Assembly: GCF_030812255.1 (NCBI RefSeq)
Contig: NZ_JAUSSH010000003.1
Location: 227,013-291,012 of the forward strand
DNA from: Paeniglutamicibacter psychrophenolicus
GTDB taxonomy: Bacteria; Actinomycetota; Actinomycetes; Actinomycetales; Micrococcaceae
Direction: 5' to 3'
DNA length: 64,000 nucleotides
Shown here piece after piece: positions 41,494 through 51,734 of this stretch. Within the stretch, counting starts at the first letter, position 1. Each line of letters begins with the position of its first letter. Below the pieces are notes generated by a model. That model was not told the origin of the DNA. It saw only the letters and a list, made by a program, of their open reading frames with translations, and did no database searches. A program made the translations under genes and the position numbers.

Positions 41494-42096
41494 CTACGGC
41501 GCGGGGTGCTGGTGGGCCGGCTGCGCGGTCCCGGATCCGGTGTGCTCGAGCACCGAGGCCAGGCAGGCGCGCGAGGATTCGACCAGGTGGGCGTCGGCCC
41601 CCGCGGCGGTGCGCAGGTCAAGGGCCTTGCGGAAGCGGTTGGCCGCGGCCAGCAGGTCCCCGGATTCCACGTAGGCGAAGCCCAGGTGCTGCTGCAGGAT
41701 GGCCTCGTGCTCGGTGTCCTTGAACTCGGTCAGCAGCGCGCGCAGGCGGTTGATGGCCCGCGGCGCGTCGCCCGCGGCACGGGTCAGCGAGGTGTCGAGC
41801 ACGCGCATGGCGAAGTCCTGCGGGTCGCTCAGGCGGGTCTCGGCGACCAGTTCGCTGGCGGCGCGCAGCTCGCCCTTGGCCAGCAGCACCACGACCTGCC
41901 AGGCGGCGGAGCCGGTGCGCAGGGTTTCGTCGGCCAGGGCAGCGTCGGAAATCTCGTGGCGCATCAGCGAGGGGTTCAGGCGCACCCCGGGGATGCCCGA
42001 TTCGATGTTTTGGCGCGGGGCGCTGTCCAGTCCCCCGACGGGTACCTGCAGCAGTGCCTGGGTGTGGGTCAGGTCCCGATCCGGTGCGGTGATCAT
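41494..42096 (-). CDS. Tetratricopeptide-like helical protein of unknown function
   Basis: The 200-residue protein is mostly helical. The second half has TPR-like spacing (EAILQQHLGFAYVESGDLLAAANRFRKALDLR), and the N-terminal 50 residues are less regular. No enzyme motif or signal peptide is visible, so it is probably cytoplasmic and acts by protein contact. The ATG overlaps the aroB stop in ATGA, so it is translated with the aro genes, yet nothing ties it chemically to the shikimate pathway. Confidence 0.78.
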   Translation of the reverse strand: MITAPDRDLTHTQALLQVPVGGLDSAPRQNIESGIPGVRLNPSLMRHEISDAALADETLRTGSAAWQVVVLLAKGELRAASELVAETRLSDPQDFAMRVLDTSLTRAAGDAPRAINRLRALLTEFKDTEHEAILQQHLGFAYVESGDLLAAANRFRKALDLRTAAGADAHLVESSRACLASVLEHTGSGTAQPAHQHPAP

Positions 42097-43184
42097 TGTG
42101 CAATCTCCTGGTAGGCGGCGAACAAGAGGGAAGTGTCGGGCACCTCGAGCATGCGGGGGCTGCCGACCGCATCGAGCACCACGAAGCGCAACAGGTCGCC
42201 GCGGGTCTTCTTGTCCCGGCGCATCCCGTCGAGCAGGGCCTGCCAACGGTCCCCGCGGTAGGTGGTGGGCAGTCCCAGGGACGTCAGGATGGCCAGGTGG
42301 CGGTCGGCGACAGCATCCGAGGTGCGTCCCACGCTGCGGCCCAGCTCGGCGGCGAAGGCCATTCCGATGGACACCGCGGCGCCGTGGCGCATCGAGTAGC
42401 GCTCGACCAGCTCGATGGCGTGGGCCAGGGTGTGCCCGTAGTTCAGGTATTCGCGCTCACCGGATTCGCGCAGGTCGTTGGAGACGACTTTGGCCTTGAC
42501 GGCGATGGCGCGTTCTATCAGCTCGCGCAGGCGGGCGGAGGTGGCGTCGGTGGCGTCGGCCGGGTCTTCCTCGATGAGCTCGAGGATGCGCTCGTCGGCG
42601 ATGAAGCCGCACTTGACGACCTCGGCCATGCCGGTGACCAGCTCGTTCTTCGGCAGCGTGGCCAGCGTGTCCAGGTCCACCAGCACCCCGGCCGGCGGGT
42701 GGAAGGCGCCGACGAGGTTCTTGCCCTCGGCGGTGTTGATGCCGGTCTTGCCGCCCACGGCGGCGTCGACCATGCCCAGCAGCGAGGTGGGGATGTGGAT
42801 GACCTTGGTGCCGCGCAGCCAGGTGGCGGCGACGAAGCCGGCCAGGTCGGTCACGGCCCCGCCGCCCACGGCCACGATGGCATCCGAGCGGGTGAAGTCG
42901 TTCTTGCCCAGCACCTGCCAGCAGAAGGAGGCGACCTCGATGTGCTTGCCCTCTTCGGCGTCGGGGATCTCGGCGACCATCGCGGCGTAGCCGGCGGCCT
43001 CGAGGTCGGCCTTGACGATGTCGCCGGTGGCGCGCAGCGCCCGCGGGTGGATGATCAGCACCTTCTTGACGCGCTGGCCCAGCAGGCCGGGCAGTCGCCC
43101 AAGCAGGCCGTTGCCGACGATCACCTCGTAGTTCTCGGCAGGAGCCGATCCGGTGACGTTGATCGTCGTGGGTGCGGGGTTCAT
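42093..43184 (-). CDS. aroB: 3-Dehydroquinate synthase
   Basis: AroB cyclises DAHP to 3-dehydroquinate, the second shikimate step, using NAD and a metal ion. The 363-residue protein has the NAD-binding GGGAVTDLAGFVAATWLRG, the metal-site region GHTLAHAIE and the conserved KTGINTAEGKNLVGAFHPP. Length is normal. The ATG at 43184 has GGAGG 8 nt upstream; an upstream in-frame ATG at 43199 is less likely. It lies 196 bp after aroK and is coupled to the TPR-like gene downstream. Confidence 0.96.
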   Translation of the reverse strand: MNPAPTTINVTGSAPAENYEVIVGNGLLGRLPGLLGQRVKKVLIIHPRALRATGDIVKADLEAAGYAAMVAEIPDAEEGKHIEVASFCWQVLGKNDFTRSDAIVAVGGGAVTDLAGFVAATWLRGTKVIHIPTSLLGMVDAAVGGKTGINTAEGKNLVGAFHPPAGVLVDLDTLATLPKNELVTGMAEVVKCGFIADERILELIEEDPADATDATSARLRELIERAIAVKAKVVSNDLRESGEREYLNYGHTLAHAIELVERYSMRHGAAVSIGMAFAAELGRSVGRTSDAVADRHLAILTSLGLPTTYRGDRWQALLDGMRRDKKTRGDLLRFVVLDAVGSPRMLEVPDTSLLFAAYQEIAQ

Positions 43185-43380
43185 CGTTGGATCCTCCATG
43201 TGCTGCGTGGCGCGCCGAACCCCCTGCACCGACCATCGTTGGTGCGGTTGGGGGCTTGGGCGCGTGGGTGAATACGCGTCAACCGATTCTTCGCCGGTGA
43301 CCAATTAGCCGTGCAGTGGGCGCGCGGATGCGCCCGTTGCTTGGCTTAAGCCTACGCGTTTGGGTGTCCGAGTTGGGGTT

Positions 43381-43941
43381 TCAGTGTCCGGCATCACGGT
43401 ATGCGGTGAGGATCGCCTCGGCGATTTGTGCCGCGGTCCTCCCCCGGGTGTCGATGCACAGCGTCGCGGTCGCCTCGTAGAGTTCGCTGCGTTCGGCGAA
43501 GATCCGGCTCCACGATTCCAGCGGGGTGGCGCCGAGCAGCGGGCGGGTGGTGTCGGCGCCGATGCGCGGGCCGACGGTGGCCGCATCGGTGAGCAAGTAC
43601 ACAGCGAAGCCCGTGGCGATCAGCTCCCGGTTCCCGGGCGCGAGCACCGAGCCTCCCCCGGTGGCCACGACCGCCGGGGCGCACCGGTCGGCCGGGTCGG
43701 CCGGGTCGGCGTCGGGCGCCGCCTTGGCGTGCGGGTGCACGGCCTCGGCCAGCGCCTGGGACTCGAAGCGGCGGAATCCCGCCTCCCCGTGCGCGGCGAA
43801 TATCTCGGGGATCGTGCCGTGGGCCGCCACGACGCGGGCGTCGGTGTCGATCAGGGTGGTTCCCAGCAGGCGCGCCAGGATCGCCCCGACCGCGCTCTTG
43901 CCGCTGGCCATCGGCCCGATCAGGAAGATCGGCGTGCTCAT
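43381..43941 (-). CDS. aroK: Shikimate kinase
   Basis: AroK phosphorylates shikimate at the 3-hydroxyl. The 186-residue protein has the P-loop GPMASGKS at residues 9-16, the substrate Asp in DTDARV, and the ATGGGS motif. A short Ala/Asp/Pro insert (around residues 72-86, [10 protein letters not shown]) makes it slightly longer than usual. The start overlaps the aroC stop in ATGA. Confidence 0.95.
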   Translation of the reverse strand: MSTPIFLIGPMASGKSAVGAILARLLGTTLIDTDARVVAAHGTIPEIFAAHGEAGFRRFESQALAEAVHPHAKAAPDADPADPADRCAPAVVATGGGSVLAPGNRELIATGFAVYLLTDAATVGPRIGADTTRPLLGATPLESWSRIFAERSELYEATATLCIDTRGRTAAQIAEAILTAYRDAGH

Positions 43942-45140
43942 GGGGCGCGGACCGACCCCAGGTTCTGCGGGATGGCCCCGAGGTAGTTTTCCACGTTGCG
44001 CTTGACCTCGGTGATCGAGTCGCCGCCGAACTTCTCCAGCATGGCCTGGGCCAGCACCAGGGCGACCATGGCCTCGGCGACGACGCCGGCGGCCGGGACC
44101 GCGCAGACGTCCGAGCGCTGGTGGTGCGCGGTGGTTTCTTCGCCGGTGGCGGTGTCGATGGTGCGCAGGGCGCGCGGGACGGTGGCGATCGGCTTCATGG
44201 CCGCGCGCACGCGCAGCACGTCCCCGATGCTCATGCCGCCCTCGATGCCGCCGGCCTTGTTGCCGGAGCGGTCGATGATCCCGTCTTCACCGCGCACGAT
44301 CTCGTCGTGGGCGGCGGAGCCGCGGCGCGAGGCGGTGAGGAAGCCGTCTCCCACCTCCACGCCCTTGATAGCCTGGATGCCCATGAGCGCACCGGCCAGG
44401 CGCGCGTCGAGGCGGCGGTCCCAGTGCACGTAGGAGCCCAGTCCGGGGGGCAGGTTGTAGGCCAGCACCTCGACGATGCCGCCGAGGGTCTCGCCCTCCT
44501 TGTGGGCGGCGTCGACCTCGGCGACCATGGCCTCGGAGGTCTCCGAATCGAAGCAGCGCAGCGGGTCGGCGTCGAGGGCCCGCACGTCGGCGGCGCGCGG
44601 CAGCGGCGAATGCTCCGGGGAGGCAACGGTGCCGACCGACACGGTGTGGGAGACCAGCTGGATGCCGAGCTGGGCCAGGAAGTTTGCGGCCACCGAGCCC
44701 AGGGCGACGCGGGCGGCGGTTTCGCGGGCGGAGGCGCGCTCCAGTACCGGGCGGGCGTCGTCGAACCCGTATTTCTGCATGCCGGTGAAGTCGGCGTGGC
44801 CCGGGCGCGGGCGGGTCAGCGGCGCGTTGCGCGCCATCGACGCCAGTTCCTCGGGGTCCACCTCGTCGGGGTTCATGACCTTTTCCCACTTGGGCCACTC
44901 GGTGTTGCCGACCTCGATGGCCACCGGGCCACCCTGGGTGAGTCCGTGGCGGACACCGCCGATGAAGGACACCGCATCCTGCTCGAACTTCATCCGGGCA
45001 CCGCGGCCATAGCCGAGGCGGCGGCGTGCCAGGGCATCGCGCACATCCTGTGAAGAGATGGCAATGCCCGCGGGCAGTCCCTCGATAATTCCAACCAATG
45101 CGGGGCCGTGTGATTCGCCCGCCGTCAACCAACGCAACAT
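43938..45140 (-). CDS. aroC: Chorismate synthase
   Basis: AroC converts EPSP to chorismate with reduced FMN as cofactor. The 400-residue protein has the signatures [25 protein letters not shown] and [13 protein letters not shown], and the C-terminal [17 protein letters not shown]. Length is normal. The ATG at 45140 was chosen by family alignment at [12 protein letters not shown]; the longer frame is shadow within aroE. It begins 32 bp after aroE and overlaps aroK by 4 bp. Confidence 0.97.
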   Translation of the reverse strand: MLRWLTAGESHGPALVGIIEGLPAGIAISSQDVRDALARRRLGYGRGARMKFEQDAVSFIGGVRHGLTQGGPVAIEVGNTEWPKWEKVMNPDEVDPEELASMARNAPLTRPRPGHADFTGMQKYGFDDARPVLERASARETAARVALGSVAANFLAQLGIQLVSHTVSVGTVASPEHSPLPRAADVRALDADPLRCFDSETSEAMVAEVDAAHKEGETLGGIVEVLAYNLPPGLGSYVHWDRRLDARLAGALMGIQAIKGVEVGDGFLTASRRGSAAHDEIVRGEDGIIDRSGNKAGGIEGGMSIGDVLRVRAAMKPIATVPRALRTIDTATGEETTAHHQRSDVCAVPAAGVVAEAMVALVLAQAMLEKFGGDSITEVKRNVENYLGAIPQNLGSVRAP

Positions 45141-45172
45141 GCACTCCATCTTGCCATGTCCCGGGGCCGTGA

Positions 45173-46096
45173 TCAGGGCCGGGAGAGCCCCACTGCGTCG
45201 CACATCACATTTGTGACGTGCTTCCAGTCCGCATGCTGGACACCGGAAAAGAGCTTGACCTGCTCCACTCCCTGGTAGAGCAGCATCGCGAGCCCGGAGA
45301 CCACGGTGCCGCCGGCGCGCTCCCAGGCGGTGGCAAGCACCGAGGGCCAGGGATCGTAGGCGACATCCAGCAGCACCGCTCCGGGGGCCGGGGCGCCGGG
45401 CGCCCTGAGGCCGGGGTCCGGGCTGTGTTCCGGGTCCAGGCCCAACGGGGCCACCAGCCCGTCGGCGGCGTGCGCCGGTAGCGTCGAGATGACCGCCTGG
45501 TAGTGCGCCAGCCGCCGACCGGCGACGGTGCTGTCGATCGCTTCGCATTCCAGTCCCAGGGTGTGGGCCAGGGCCAGGGCGTCGGCGGCGCGCAGCGGGT
45601 TGCGCACCACCAGGTCCACCTGGGTGAGCCCGAGCTCGGCGCAGGCCTCCAACGCGGCCAGCGCGGTGTTCCCGGACCCCAGGATCGCGGCGCGGCGTTC
45701 GGCGCCCGGCGTGTCGCCGGGGCGGCGCGCGGGAAGCACCCCGGCCATCGCCCCCACGATCCCGTCGACGTCGGTGTTGTGCCCGTACAGGTGAACGGCC
45801 CCGTCACGGTGCTGGACCACCACGGTGTTCAGTGCACCGAGCCGCTGCACGCGCTCGGAAAGCTCGTCCAGGTGCGGGATCAGCGCGTCCTTCAGCGGCA
45901 TGGTCACCGAGACCCCGACCCAGCCCGGCTCGGTGCGCAGGCGTTGGGCGAAGGCCTCGGCCTGCCCGGGGAGGGTGTCGATCGCGGTGTAGGCGATGTC
46001 CACGCCCAGGGCGCGGTAGGCGCTGGAGTGCAGCAGCGGGGAACGCGAATGGGAGATCGGGTGGCCGAGCACCGCCGCGCGGCGCGCCGCGGTCAC
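45173..46096 (-). CDS. aroE: Shikimate dehydrogenase
   Basis: AroE reduces 3-dehydroshikimate to shikimate with NADPH. The 307-residue protein has the substrate-binding [10 protein letters not shown], the catalytic-lysine segment [16 protein letters not shown], the Asp in [11 protein letters not shown], and a Rossmann motif [16 protein letters not shown]. The GTG at 46096 overlaps the mltG stop (GTGA). It is somewhat longer than E. coli AroE because of a linker, [12 protein letters not shown], near residue 240. Confidence 0.93.
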   Translation of the reverse strand: MTAARRAAVLGHPISHSRSPLLHSSAYRALGVDIAYTAIDTLPGQAEAFAQRLRTEPGWVGVSVTMPLKDALIPHLDELSERVQRLGALNTVVVQHRDGAVHLYGHNTDVDGIVGAMAGVLPARRPGDTPGAERRAAILGSGNTALAALEACAELGLTQVDLVVRNPLRAADALALAHTLGLECEAIDSTVAGRRLAHYQAVISTLPAHAADGLVAPLGLDPEHSPDPGLRAPGAPAPGAVLLDVAYDPWPSVLATAWERAGGTVVSGLAMLLYQGVEQVKLFSGVQHADWKHVTNVMCDAVGLSRP

Positions 46097-48204
46097 TTGC
46101 ACACGTCCGTGTTGGCGGCGCACCAGGAACGGAATTCGTTCTGGTACACGCGGTGTTCGGCGTAGGTCCTGGCGAACTTCGTTTCACCGGTGTTGGTGTT
46201 CACGGTGACCCAGTAGTAGTAGTCGTTGGGCGTCGGGTTGGCCGCGGCCTTGATGGCCGGGTCCCCCGGGGAACCGATGGGGGTCGGCGGCAGCCCCTTG
46301 TGCATGTAGGTGTTGTACGGGTTGCTCGCGTCGACCTTCTCCGCCCCGCTGATCTGCAGGGTGTAGCGGTCCAGCCCGTAGATGACGGCCGAGTCGACCT
46401 GCAGCAGGCCGTTGGTCTCGGTGTTGTTCGGGTGCAGGCGGTTTTCCAGCGCGCCGGCCACGGTGGCGTAGTCGTTCTGGCGGGCCTCGGCCTGCAGGAT
46501 CGAGGCGACCTTGAGCACGTGGTACTGCTGCTTCGGGTCGGTGACGCCGTTGGCCTTCAGCGTCTTGGTGGTGGCATCGACCATGTCCTTGAGCACCGTC
46601 TTGGCGTCGGCATCCAGCGGGAAGCGGTACTCGCCCGGGTGCAGGTAGCCCTCGAGGTTGCCGGCCCCGGATGTGATGCCGAAGGCCTTGGGGTCCTCGG
46701 ACAGGGCTTGGAGGTCCTCGAGCTTCACGCCGGTGGACGTGGAGATTTCCTCGAGCACGCCGGACAGGCGGGTGTTCTGCTTGATGGCCACGTAGGAGAC
46801 CTTGGCGGCGGGCTCGCCGATCAGGATCGTGGCGGCATCCAGGGCGGGCATCTGTTGGCGCAGGTCATAGGTTCCGGGGTGGATCTCGCGGTTTTCGGTG
46901 TCCACCAGCTGGATGGCCTCGAGGAAGAGCTTGTCGCTGGCGACGATGTCCCGGTTTTCCAGTTCGCGCCCGATTTGCTTCGGGCCCCAGCCGGGCTTGA
47001 CGTCAAAGGAAACGGCCGCGCCGCCGGGAGCCGGGTAGTCCCCAGGGTTCAGGCGTTCCATGAGTCCCTGCAGGAAGAGAACGACGCCGAAGATGACGGC
47101 GCAGAAGCCCAGCAGCACCACGAGCACGATCCAGTTGCGCCGGCGGCGGCGGGTCTTGCGCGCCTTCGGGTCTGCCTCCATGGTGGTCAGGAACAGGTTT
47201 TCGCGTTCCAGCGACTCGTCGGCTGCCTCCGGGTAAGCGGTGGTGCCGTCGTAGGGGCCCGCGGGCAGGAATTCCGCCCCGGGCTGCCCAAGGTCCGGGT
47301 GTCCCGCGTCGTAGTGGCCGACGTCCTGGTATCCGGCTTGGTGGGGATCGATGGCATGGTGATCCGTGCCGGCATTTTCCATGCCGGGTTCCGCGGCGTA
47401 GGCCTCGGGGTGGGCGCCGGGGTCCTCGTGGACCTCCGGCCGCGCGTGGACCCCTGCACCGTGGGCATCCGGGAACTGCAGGTGTTCGGGGTCGGGGTCC
47501 GGGTAGGCGGAACCGGCCGCGTCGGCCTGGTCCCGGCGCGTTTCCCGGGTCTGCTGCTTCTGCACGGCCGGCGGGAAGGTCTGCGGGACGGCCGGGTGCG
47601 CGGGCGGCCCCTGGGTGCCGGGAGTGGACAGGGCCTGCGCCTGGGTTGCCGCGGGATCCACTGCTTCAGGGGTGGCGCCGGTGCGGTGCCGCGACGCGTC
47701 CTGGTCGACCGGTGCGGCGGCCGGGACTACGGGTTGGCCGGTGGACGGCGCGGCGTGCGATGAATCGGGGGTGATGGCGCTTCGGGCCGCGGCGGACCTG
47801 TCACGCAATGGTGCGGCGTTGGCCCGCAGCGTCTGGCGCACGCGCTCGGCGGCGGCGCGCTGGGCCTCGATGGCTTCCTTGCGTGCCCGCTGCGCGCTTT
47901 GGGTCCGCGCCCGTTGTGCGGCATCCAGCGCCGTGGCGCGTTCCGCGGCAGCGGCCCGCGCGCGTTCCTCCGCAAGAACCTGTGCCGCGGCGGCGGCCCT
48001 CGCGGATTCTTCGTCGGCTGCGGTTGCGGCAGGCAACTTTTGGGGGTGTTCCGTCGGCGCGGGGTCGGGGGACGGATCCCCCGTGCCCGGTGCCTGGGCC
48101 GCGGCGCGTTCGCGCTCGGCGTTTTCGCGCGCGGCGCGGGCGGCACGCCGGGGTGAAGTCCCGGGTTCGTGGCGCGGAGAATCGTTGGACGATTCGTGTG
48201 TCAT
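46093..48204 (-). CDS. mltG: Endolytic murein transglycosylase MltG with a long cytoplasmic extension
   Basis: MltG cuts nascent peptidoglycan strands and helps set glycan length. The 703-residue protein has its single membrane helix at about residues 357-381 (NWIVLVVLLGFCAVIFGVVLFLQGL), followed by the LysM-like and YceG domains with the catalytic Glu573 in VASILQAEAR and the late YNTYMHKGLPPTPIGSPG signature. The unusual part is residues 1-356: an Ala/Arg/Glu-rich, probably coiled-coil stretch, then an acidic, Pro/His/Tyr-rich, probably disordered region. E. coli MltG has only a short cytoplasmic tail. The ATG at 48204 has GGGAG about 8 nt upstream. It is coupled to aroE. Confidence 0.93.
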   Translation of the reverse strand: MTHESSNDSPRHEPGTSPRRAARAARENAERERAAAQAPGTGDPSPDPAPTEHPQKLPAATAADEESARAAAAAQVLAEERARAAAAERATALDAAQRARTQSAQRARKEAIEAQRAAAERVRQTLRANAAPLRDRSAAARSAITPDSSHAAPSTGQPVVPAAAPVDQDASRHRTGATPEAVDPAATQAQALSTPGTQGPPAHPAVPQTFPPAVQKQQTRETRRDQADAAGSAYPDPDPEHLQFPDAHGAGVHARPEVHEDPGAHPEAYAAEPGMENAGTDHHAIDPHQAGYQDVGHYDAGHPDLGQPGAEFLPAGPYDGTTAYPEAADESLERENLFLTTMEADPKARKTRRRRRNWIVLVVLLGFCAVIFGVVLFLQGLMERLNPGDYPAPGGAAVSFDVKPGWGPKQIGRELENRDIVASDKLFLEAIQLVDTENREIHPGTYDLRQQMPALDAATILIGEPAAKVSYVAIKQNTRLSGVLEEISTSTGVKLEDLQALSEDPKAFGITSGAGNLEGYLHPGEYRFPLDADAKTVLKDMVDATTKTLKANGVTDPKQQYHVLKVASILQAEARQNDYATVAGALENRLHPNNTETNGLLQVDSAVIYGLDRYTLQISGAEKVDASNPYNTYMHKGLPPTPIGSPGDPAIKAAANPTPNDYYYWVTVNTNTGETKFARTYAEHRVYQNEFRSWCAANTDVCK

Positions 48205-48376
48205 GCGGTTTTCTCCCTTGCCCGCAGGCAACGTAGTAGCCGAGGGGCGACGCAGGCCCGTGTCTTCAGCCGAATGAGATGTTATGCGATCGTAACCCAA
48301 AGCGGGGCCGTCGGGCACCACCCCGGGGGCAGCGCGGCGTGCGCTCCCCCGGTCGGCGCCGGCGGTTTGTCCCGGT

Positions 48377-48901
48377 TCAGCTGCCATCGCCCGGCCCGAA
48401 GGTTCGGCCGTCGGCAAGCTGCCCGGGCGAGTGCTGCCCGTTGCGGCGCATTTCAAGCACTTGCTGGAGAATCTCCACGGCGGCGACCTGGTCGACCACC
48501 GCCCGGTGCTTGCGCCCGTCCAGGCCGGCCTCGTGCAGGGCGCGGTGCGCGCTGACGGTGGTCAGTCGCTCATCGACCAGCCTGACTTCCGCCACCACGT
48601 GGGCACGGGACAGGGCGTTGGCCAAGTCTCGTGCATAATCGCGGGCCATGGTCGTGGAAGCGGTTTCCCCGCCGGACATCGACCATGGCAGCCCGACAAA
48701 GATCTGGGCGACCTCGCGCTCGGCGGCAAGCTTGACCAGCACCGAAATGTCACTGGACTTCTTCAGGTCTCGCTTGAGCGTCTTGACCGGGGTGGCCAGG
48801 ACCCCGTTGCGGTCGGACGCCGCGACGCCGACGCGGGCCATGCCCACGTCGACGCCCAGCAGCACCCCGGCAACCCCGGAAGGTGCGCTTTCGCCTGGCA
48901 C
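48377..48901 (-). CDS. ruvX: Holliday junction resolvase-like RuvX (YqgF)
   Basis: RuvX is an RNase H-fold nuclease linked to 16S rRNA 5' processing and to Holliday-junction-like DNA. The 174-residue protein has the first acidic motif GVDVGMARVGVA, the middle GLPWSMSGGE and the late VDERLTTVSAHRALHEAG. The C-terminal 25 residues are an extra polar tail. The start is GTG, 5 bp after the alaS stop, and the alaS-ruvX-mltG-aroE order is the typical actinobacterial one. Confidence 0.93.
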   Translation of the reverse strand: MPGESAPSGVAGVLLGVDVGMARVGVAASDRNGVLATPVKTLKRDLKKSSDISVLVKLAAEREVAQIFVGLPWSMSGGETASTTMARDYARDLANALSRAHVVAEVRLVDERLTTVSAHRALHEAGLDGRKHRAVVDQVAAVEILQQVLEMRRNGQHSPGQLADGRTFGPGDGS

Positions 48902-48906
48902 CGAGG

Positions 48907-51588
48907 TTATGACAGCTCCCGGATCGAGCGGACCATGGCTTCCAGGGCCTCGGCGGTCTTGGAAACGTCCTGGCCGCCGCCCTGTGCCACATCGTCCTTG
49001 CCGCCGCCGCCGCCACCGAGGATCTTCGCGGCGGTGCGCACCAGCGCCCCGGCCTTCGCGCCCTTGGCACGGGCCTCGTCGTTGGTGGCCACCAGCACCA
49101 GCGGGCGTCCGTTGGACGCACCGGTGAGGGCAACGGTGGATGCCTCCGAGCCGAGGCGATCGCGCAGGTCCAGGGCCAGGGTGCGCAGCGCTTCGGCCGA
49201 GGGGACCTCGCCGACATCCTGTGCCAGGACCTTGATGCCGTTGACCGTGGCGGCCTTTGCCGCCAGGGCGCCGGCCTGGGCGGCCAGTTGGGCCCCGCGC
49301 AGCTTCTCGATTTCCTTTTCGGCGTGGCGCAGCTTCGCGACGGTGTCGGAAATGCGTTCGTTCAGCTGTGAGGCCGGGACCTTGAACATGGCCGACAGAT
49401 CCGAAACCAGTGCGCGCTCGGCCGCCCCGTGGCGGAAAGCCTCCATGCCGACCAGAGCCTCCACGCGGCGATTTCCCGAGCCCACGGATGCCTCGCCCAG
49501 CAGGGTCAGCGAGCCGATCAGTGCCGTGTTGGCCACGTGGGTGCCGCCGCAGAGCTCGCGACTCCAGGCGTCGTTGATCTCCACCATGCGCACGGTGTTG
49601 CCGTACTTCTCGCCGAACAGGCTCATGGCGCCGGCGGCGCGGGCCTCGGCCAGCGGCATGACGTTGGTGCGCACCTGGTGGTTGTTGCGGATGGCCAGGT
49701 TCACGACCTCTTCGATCTCGTTGCGGGCCGCGGCCGACAGGGCTTCGGACCAGGAGAAGTCGAAGCGCAGGTAGCCGGCCTTGTTGAAGGAGCCGGACTG
49801 CAGGGCGTCGGGGCCCAGGATCTCGTGCAGCGCCGCGTGGACCAGGTGGGTGGCGGAGTGCGCCTGCTCCCCGGAGTGGCGGCGGGTGCGGTCGACCTCG
49901 GCCAGCACCGAGGCGCCCGCGGGCAGTTCGCCCTCGCGCACGATGGCCTGGTGGACGTTCAGCCCGCGGATCGGGGCCTGGACGTCCAGGACCTCGAGCA
50001 CGAAGCCGTCGCCGGTGATCAGCCCGACGTCTCCGGCCTGTCCGCCGGCCTCGGCGTAGAACGGGGTCTCGTTGAGGACCAGTTCAATCTGCTGGCCCTG
50101 TTCGGCCACCTCGACCAGGGAGCCGTCGCGCACGATGCCGCGCACGGTGGATTCGCTGGTCAGTTCCTCGTAGCCGGTGAAGATGACGTCGCCGCGCTCG
50201 TGCAGCTGGGTGAAGACGGTCAGGTCCGCGTGTCCGGCCTTCTTGGCCTTGGCGTCCTTCTGCGCACGGGTGCGCTGCTCGTTCATCAGCTCGCGGAACT
50301 TGGTTTCGTCGACCGCCAGGCCGGCCTCGGCGGCGATTTCCAGGGTCAGGTCGATCGGGAAGCCGAAGGTGTCGTGCAGTGCGAAGGCGTCCTCGCCGGA
50401 GAGCGAGCTGCCCTTGGACTTGGAGACCTTCAGCGCTTCCTCCAGGCGGGTGGTGCCCGAGGCGATGGTGCGCAGGAAGGCGCGCTCCTCGGCGTAGGCG
50501 ATGCGGGCGATGCGCTCGAAGTCGGTTTCGACGATCGGGTAGACGCCCTTCATGGCGTCGCGGGAGGCCGGCAGCAGCTCGGGGAGCACCGCGGTTTCCA
50601 CGCCCATCAAGCGCATGGCGCGCACGGCGCGGCGGATCAGGCGGCGCAGCACATAGCCGCGGCCCTCGTTGCCAGGGGAGACGCCGTCGGAGATCAGCAT
50701 CAGCGAGGAGCGGATGTGGTCCGCGACCATGCGCATGCGCACGTCGTCCGCGTGGTTCGGGTCCTTCGGGTCCTCGGTGGAGGTGTAGGCCTTGCCGGCC
50801 AGCTCCGCTGCCTTGTCGAGTACGGGACGGACCTGGTCGGTCTCGTACATGTTCTCGACGCCCTGCAGGATCATCGCCAGGCGCTCGAGGCCCAGACCGG
50901 TGTCGATGTTCTTCTTGGGCAGTTCGCCCAGGATCTCGAAGCTGTCTTTGCCGGTGCCCTCGCCGCGCTGGTACTGCATGAACACGAGGTTCCAGATTTC
51001 GATGTACCGGGTGTCGTCGGCCTCCGGGCCGCCCTCGATGCCGTACTCGGGTCCGCGGTCGTAGAAGATCTCCGAGCAGGGGCCGGCCGGGCCGGGCTGG
51101 CCGGTGGACCAGTAGTTGTCCTCCATGCCCATCTTCTGGATGCGGTTCTCCGGGATGCCGATCTTGTCGCGCCAGATCTCCAGTGCCTCGGTGTCCTCGT
51201 GGAAAACGGTGATCCACAGCTTTTCCGGGTCCAGGCCGTAGCCGCCGTCCTCAAGGGAACTGGTCAGCAGCTCCCAGGCGTAGGAGATGGCGCCTTCCTT
51301 GAAATAGTCGCCGAAGGAGAAGTTTCCGGCCATCTGGAAGAAGGTGCCGTGGCGCACGGTCTTGCCGACCTCTTCGATGTCGCCGGTGCGGATGCACTTC
51401 TGGACGGAGGTGGCGCGGCTGTACGGCGGTTCTTCGCGTGCGGTCAGGTACGGAATAAACGGCACCATGCCGGCGACGGTGAACAGCAACGACGGGTCGG
51501 AGGAGACCAACGAGGCGCTGGGAACCGCGGTGTGGCCCTTCGACTCAAAGTAGTCGACCCACCGGCGTGCAATTTCCTGCGATTTCAT
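48907..51588 (-). CDS. alaS: Alanyl-tRNA synthetase
   Basis: AlaS charges tRNA-Ala by recognising the G3:U70 pair. The 893-residue protein has the class II core (SLLFTVAGMVPFIPYL, then GNFSFGDYFKEGAI), the editing domain with HSATHLVHAAL and the zinc-binding CGGTHV, and the C-terminal C-Ala domain with DALGNGKS-like GGGGGGKDDVAQGGG. Length is normal. The gene lies 146 bp after the DUF6167 gene and 5 bp before ruvX. Confidence 0.97.
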   Translation of the reverse strand: MKSQEIARRWVDYFESKGHTAVPSASLVSSDPSLLFTVAGMVPFIPYLTAREEPPYSRATSVQKCIRTGDIEEVGKTVRHGTFFQMAGNFSFGDYFKEGAISYAWELLTSSLEDGGYGLDPEKLWITVFHEDTEALEIWRDKIGIPENRIQKMGMEDNYWSTGQPGPAGPCSEIFYDRGPEYGIEGGPEADDTRYIEIWNLVFMQYQRGEGTGKDSFEILGELPKKNIDTGLGLERLAMILQGVENMYETDQVRPVLDKAAELAGKAYTSTEDPKDPNHADDVRMRMVADHIRSSLMLISDGVSPGNEGRGYVLRRLIRRAVRAMRLMGVETAVLPELLPASRDAMKGVYPIVETDFERIARIAYAEERAFLRTIASGTTRLEEALKVSKSKGSSLSGEDAFALHDTFGFPIDLTLEIAAEAGLAVDETKFRELMNEQRTRAQKDAKAKKAGHADLTVFTQLHERGDVIFTGYEELTSESTVRGIVRDGSLVEVAEQGQQIELVLNETPFYAEAGGQAGDVGLITGDGFVLEVLDVQAPIRGLNVHQAIVREGELPAGASVLAEVDRTRRHSGEQAHSATHLVHAALHEILGPDALQSGSFNKAGYLRFDFSWSEALSAAARNEIEEVVNLAIRNNHQVRTNVMPLAEARAAGAMSLFGEKYGNTVRMVEINDAWSRELCGGTHVANTALIGSLTLLGEASVGSGNRRVEALVGMEAFRHGAAERALVSDLSAMFKVPASQLNERISDTVAKLRHAEKEIEKLRGAQLAAQAGALAAKAATVNGIKVLAQDVGEVPSAEALRTLALDLRDRLGSEASTVALTGASNGRPLVLVATNDEARAKGAKAGALVRTAAKILGGGGGGKDDVAQGGGQDVSKTAEALEAMVRSIRELS

Positions 51589-51734
51589 CGTTCCTCTTCG
51601 ATCCCTTCGAGCTTACGGGCGCTGTGCTTGGATGTGGCTTCCAGTTCCGGTTCCCCCGAGGCCGGTTGGCCGGGGAACGGCGTGCTGCCGGGTTCCGCCA
51701 TCGTGGCGGTCACCGGAGTGCCACGTCAATAAGT

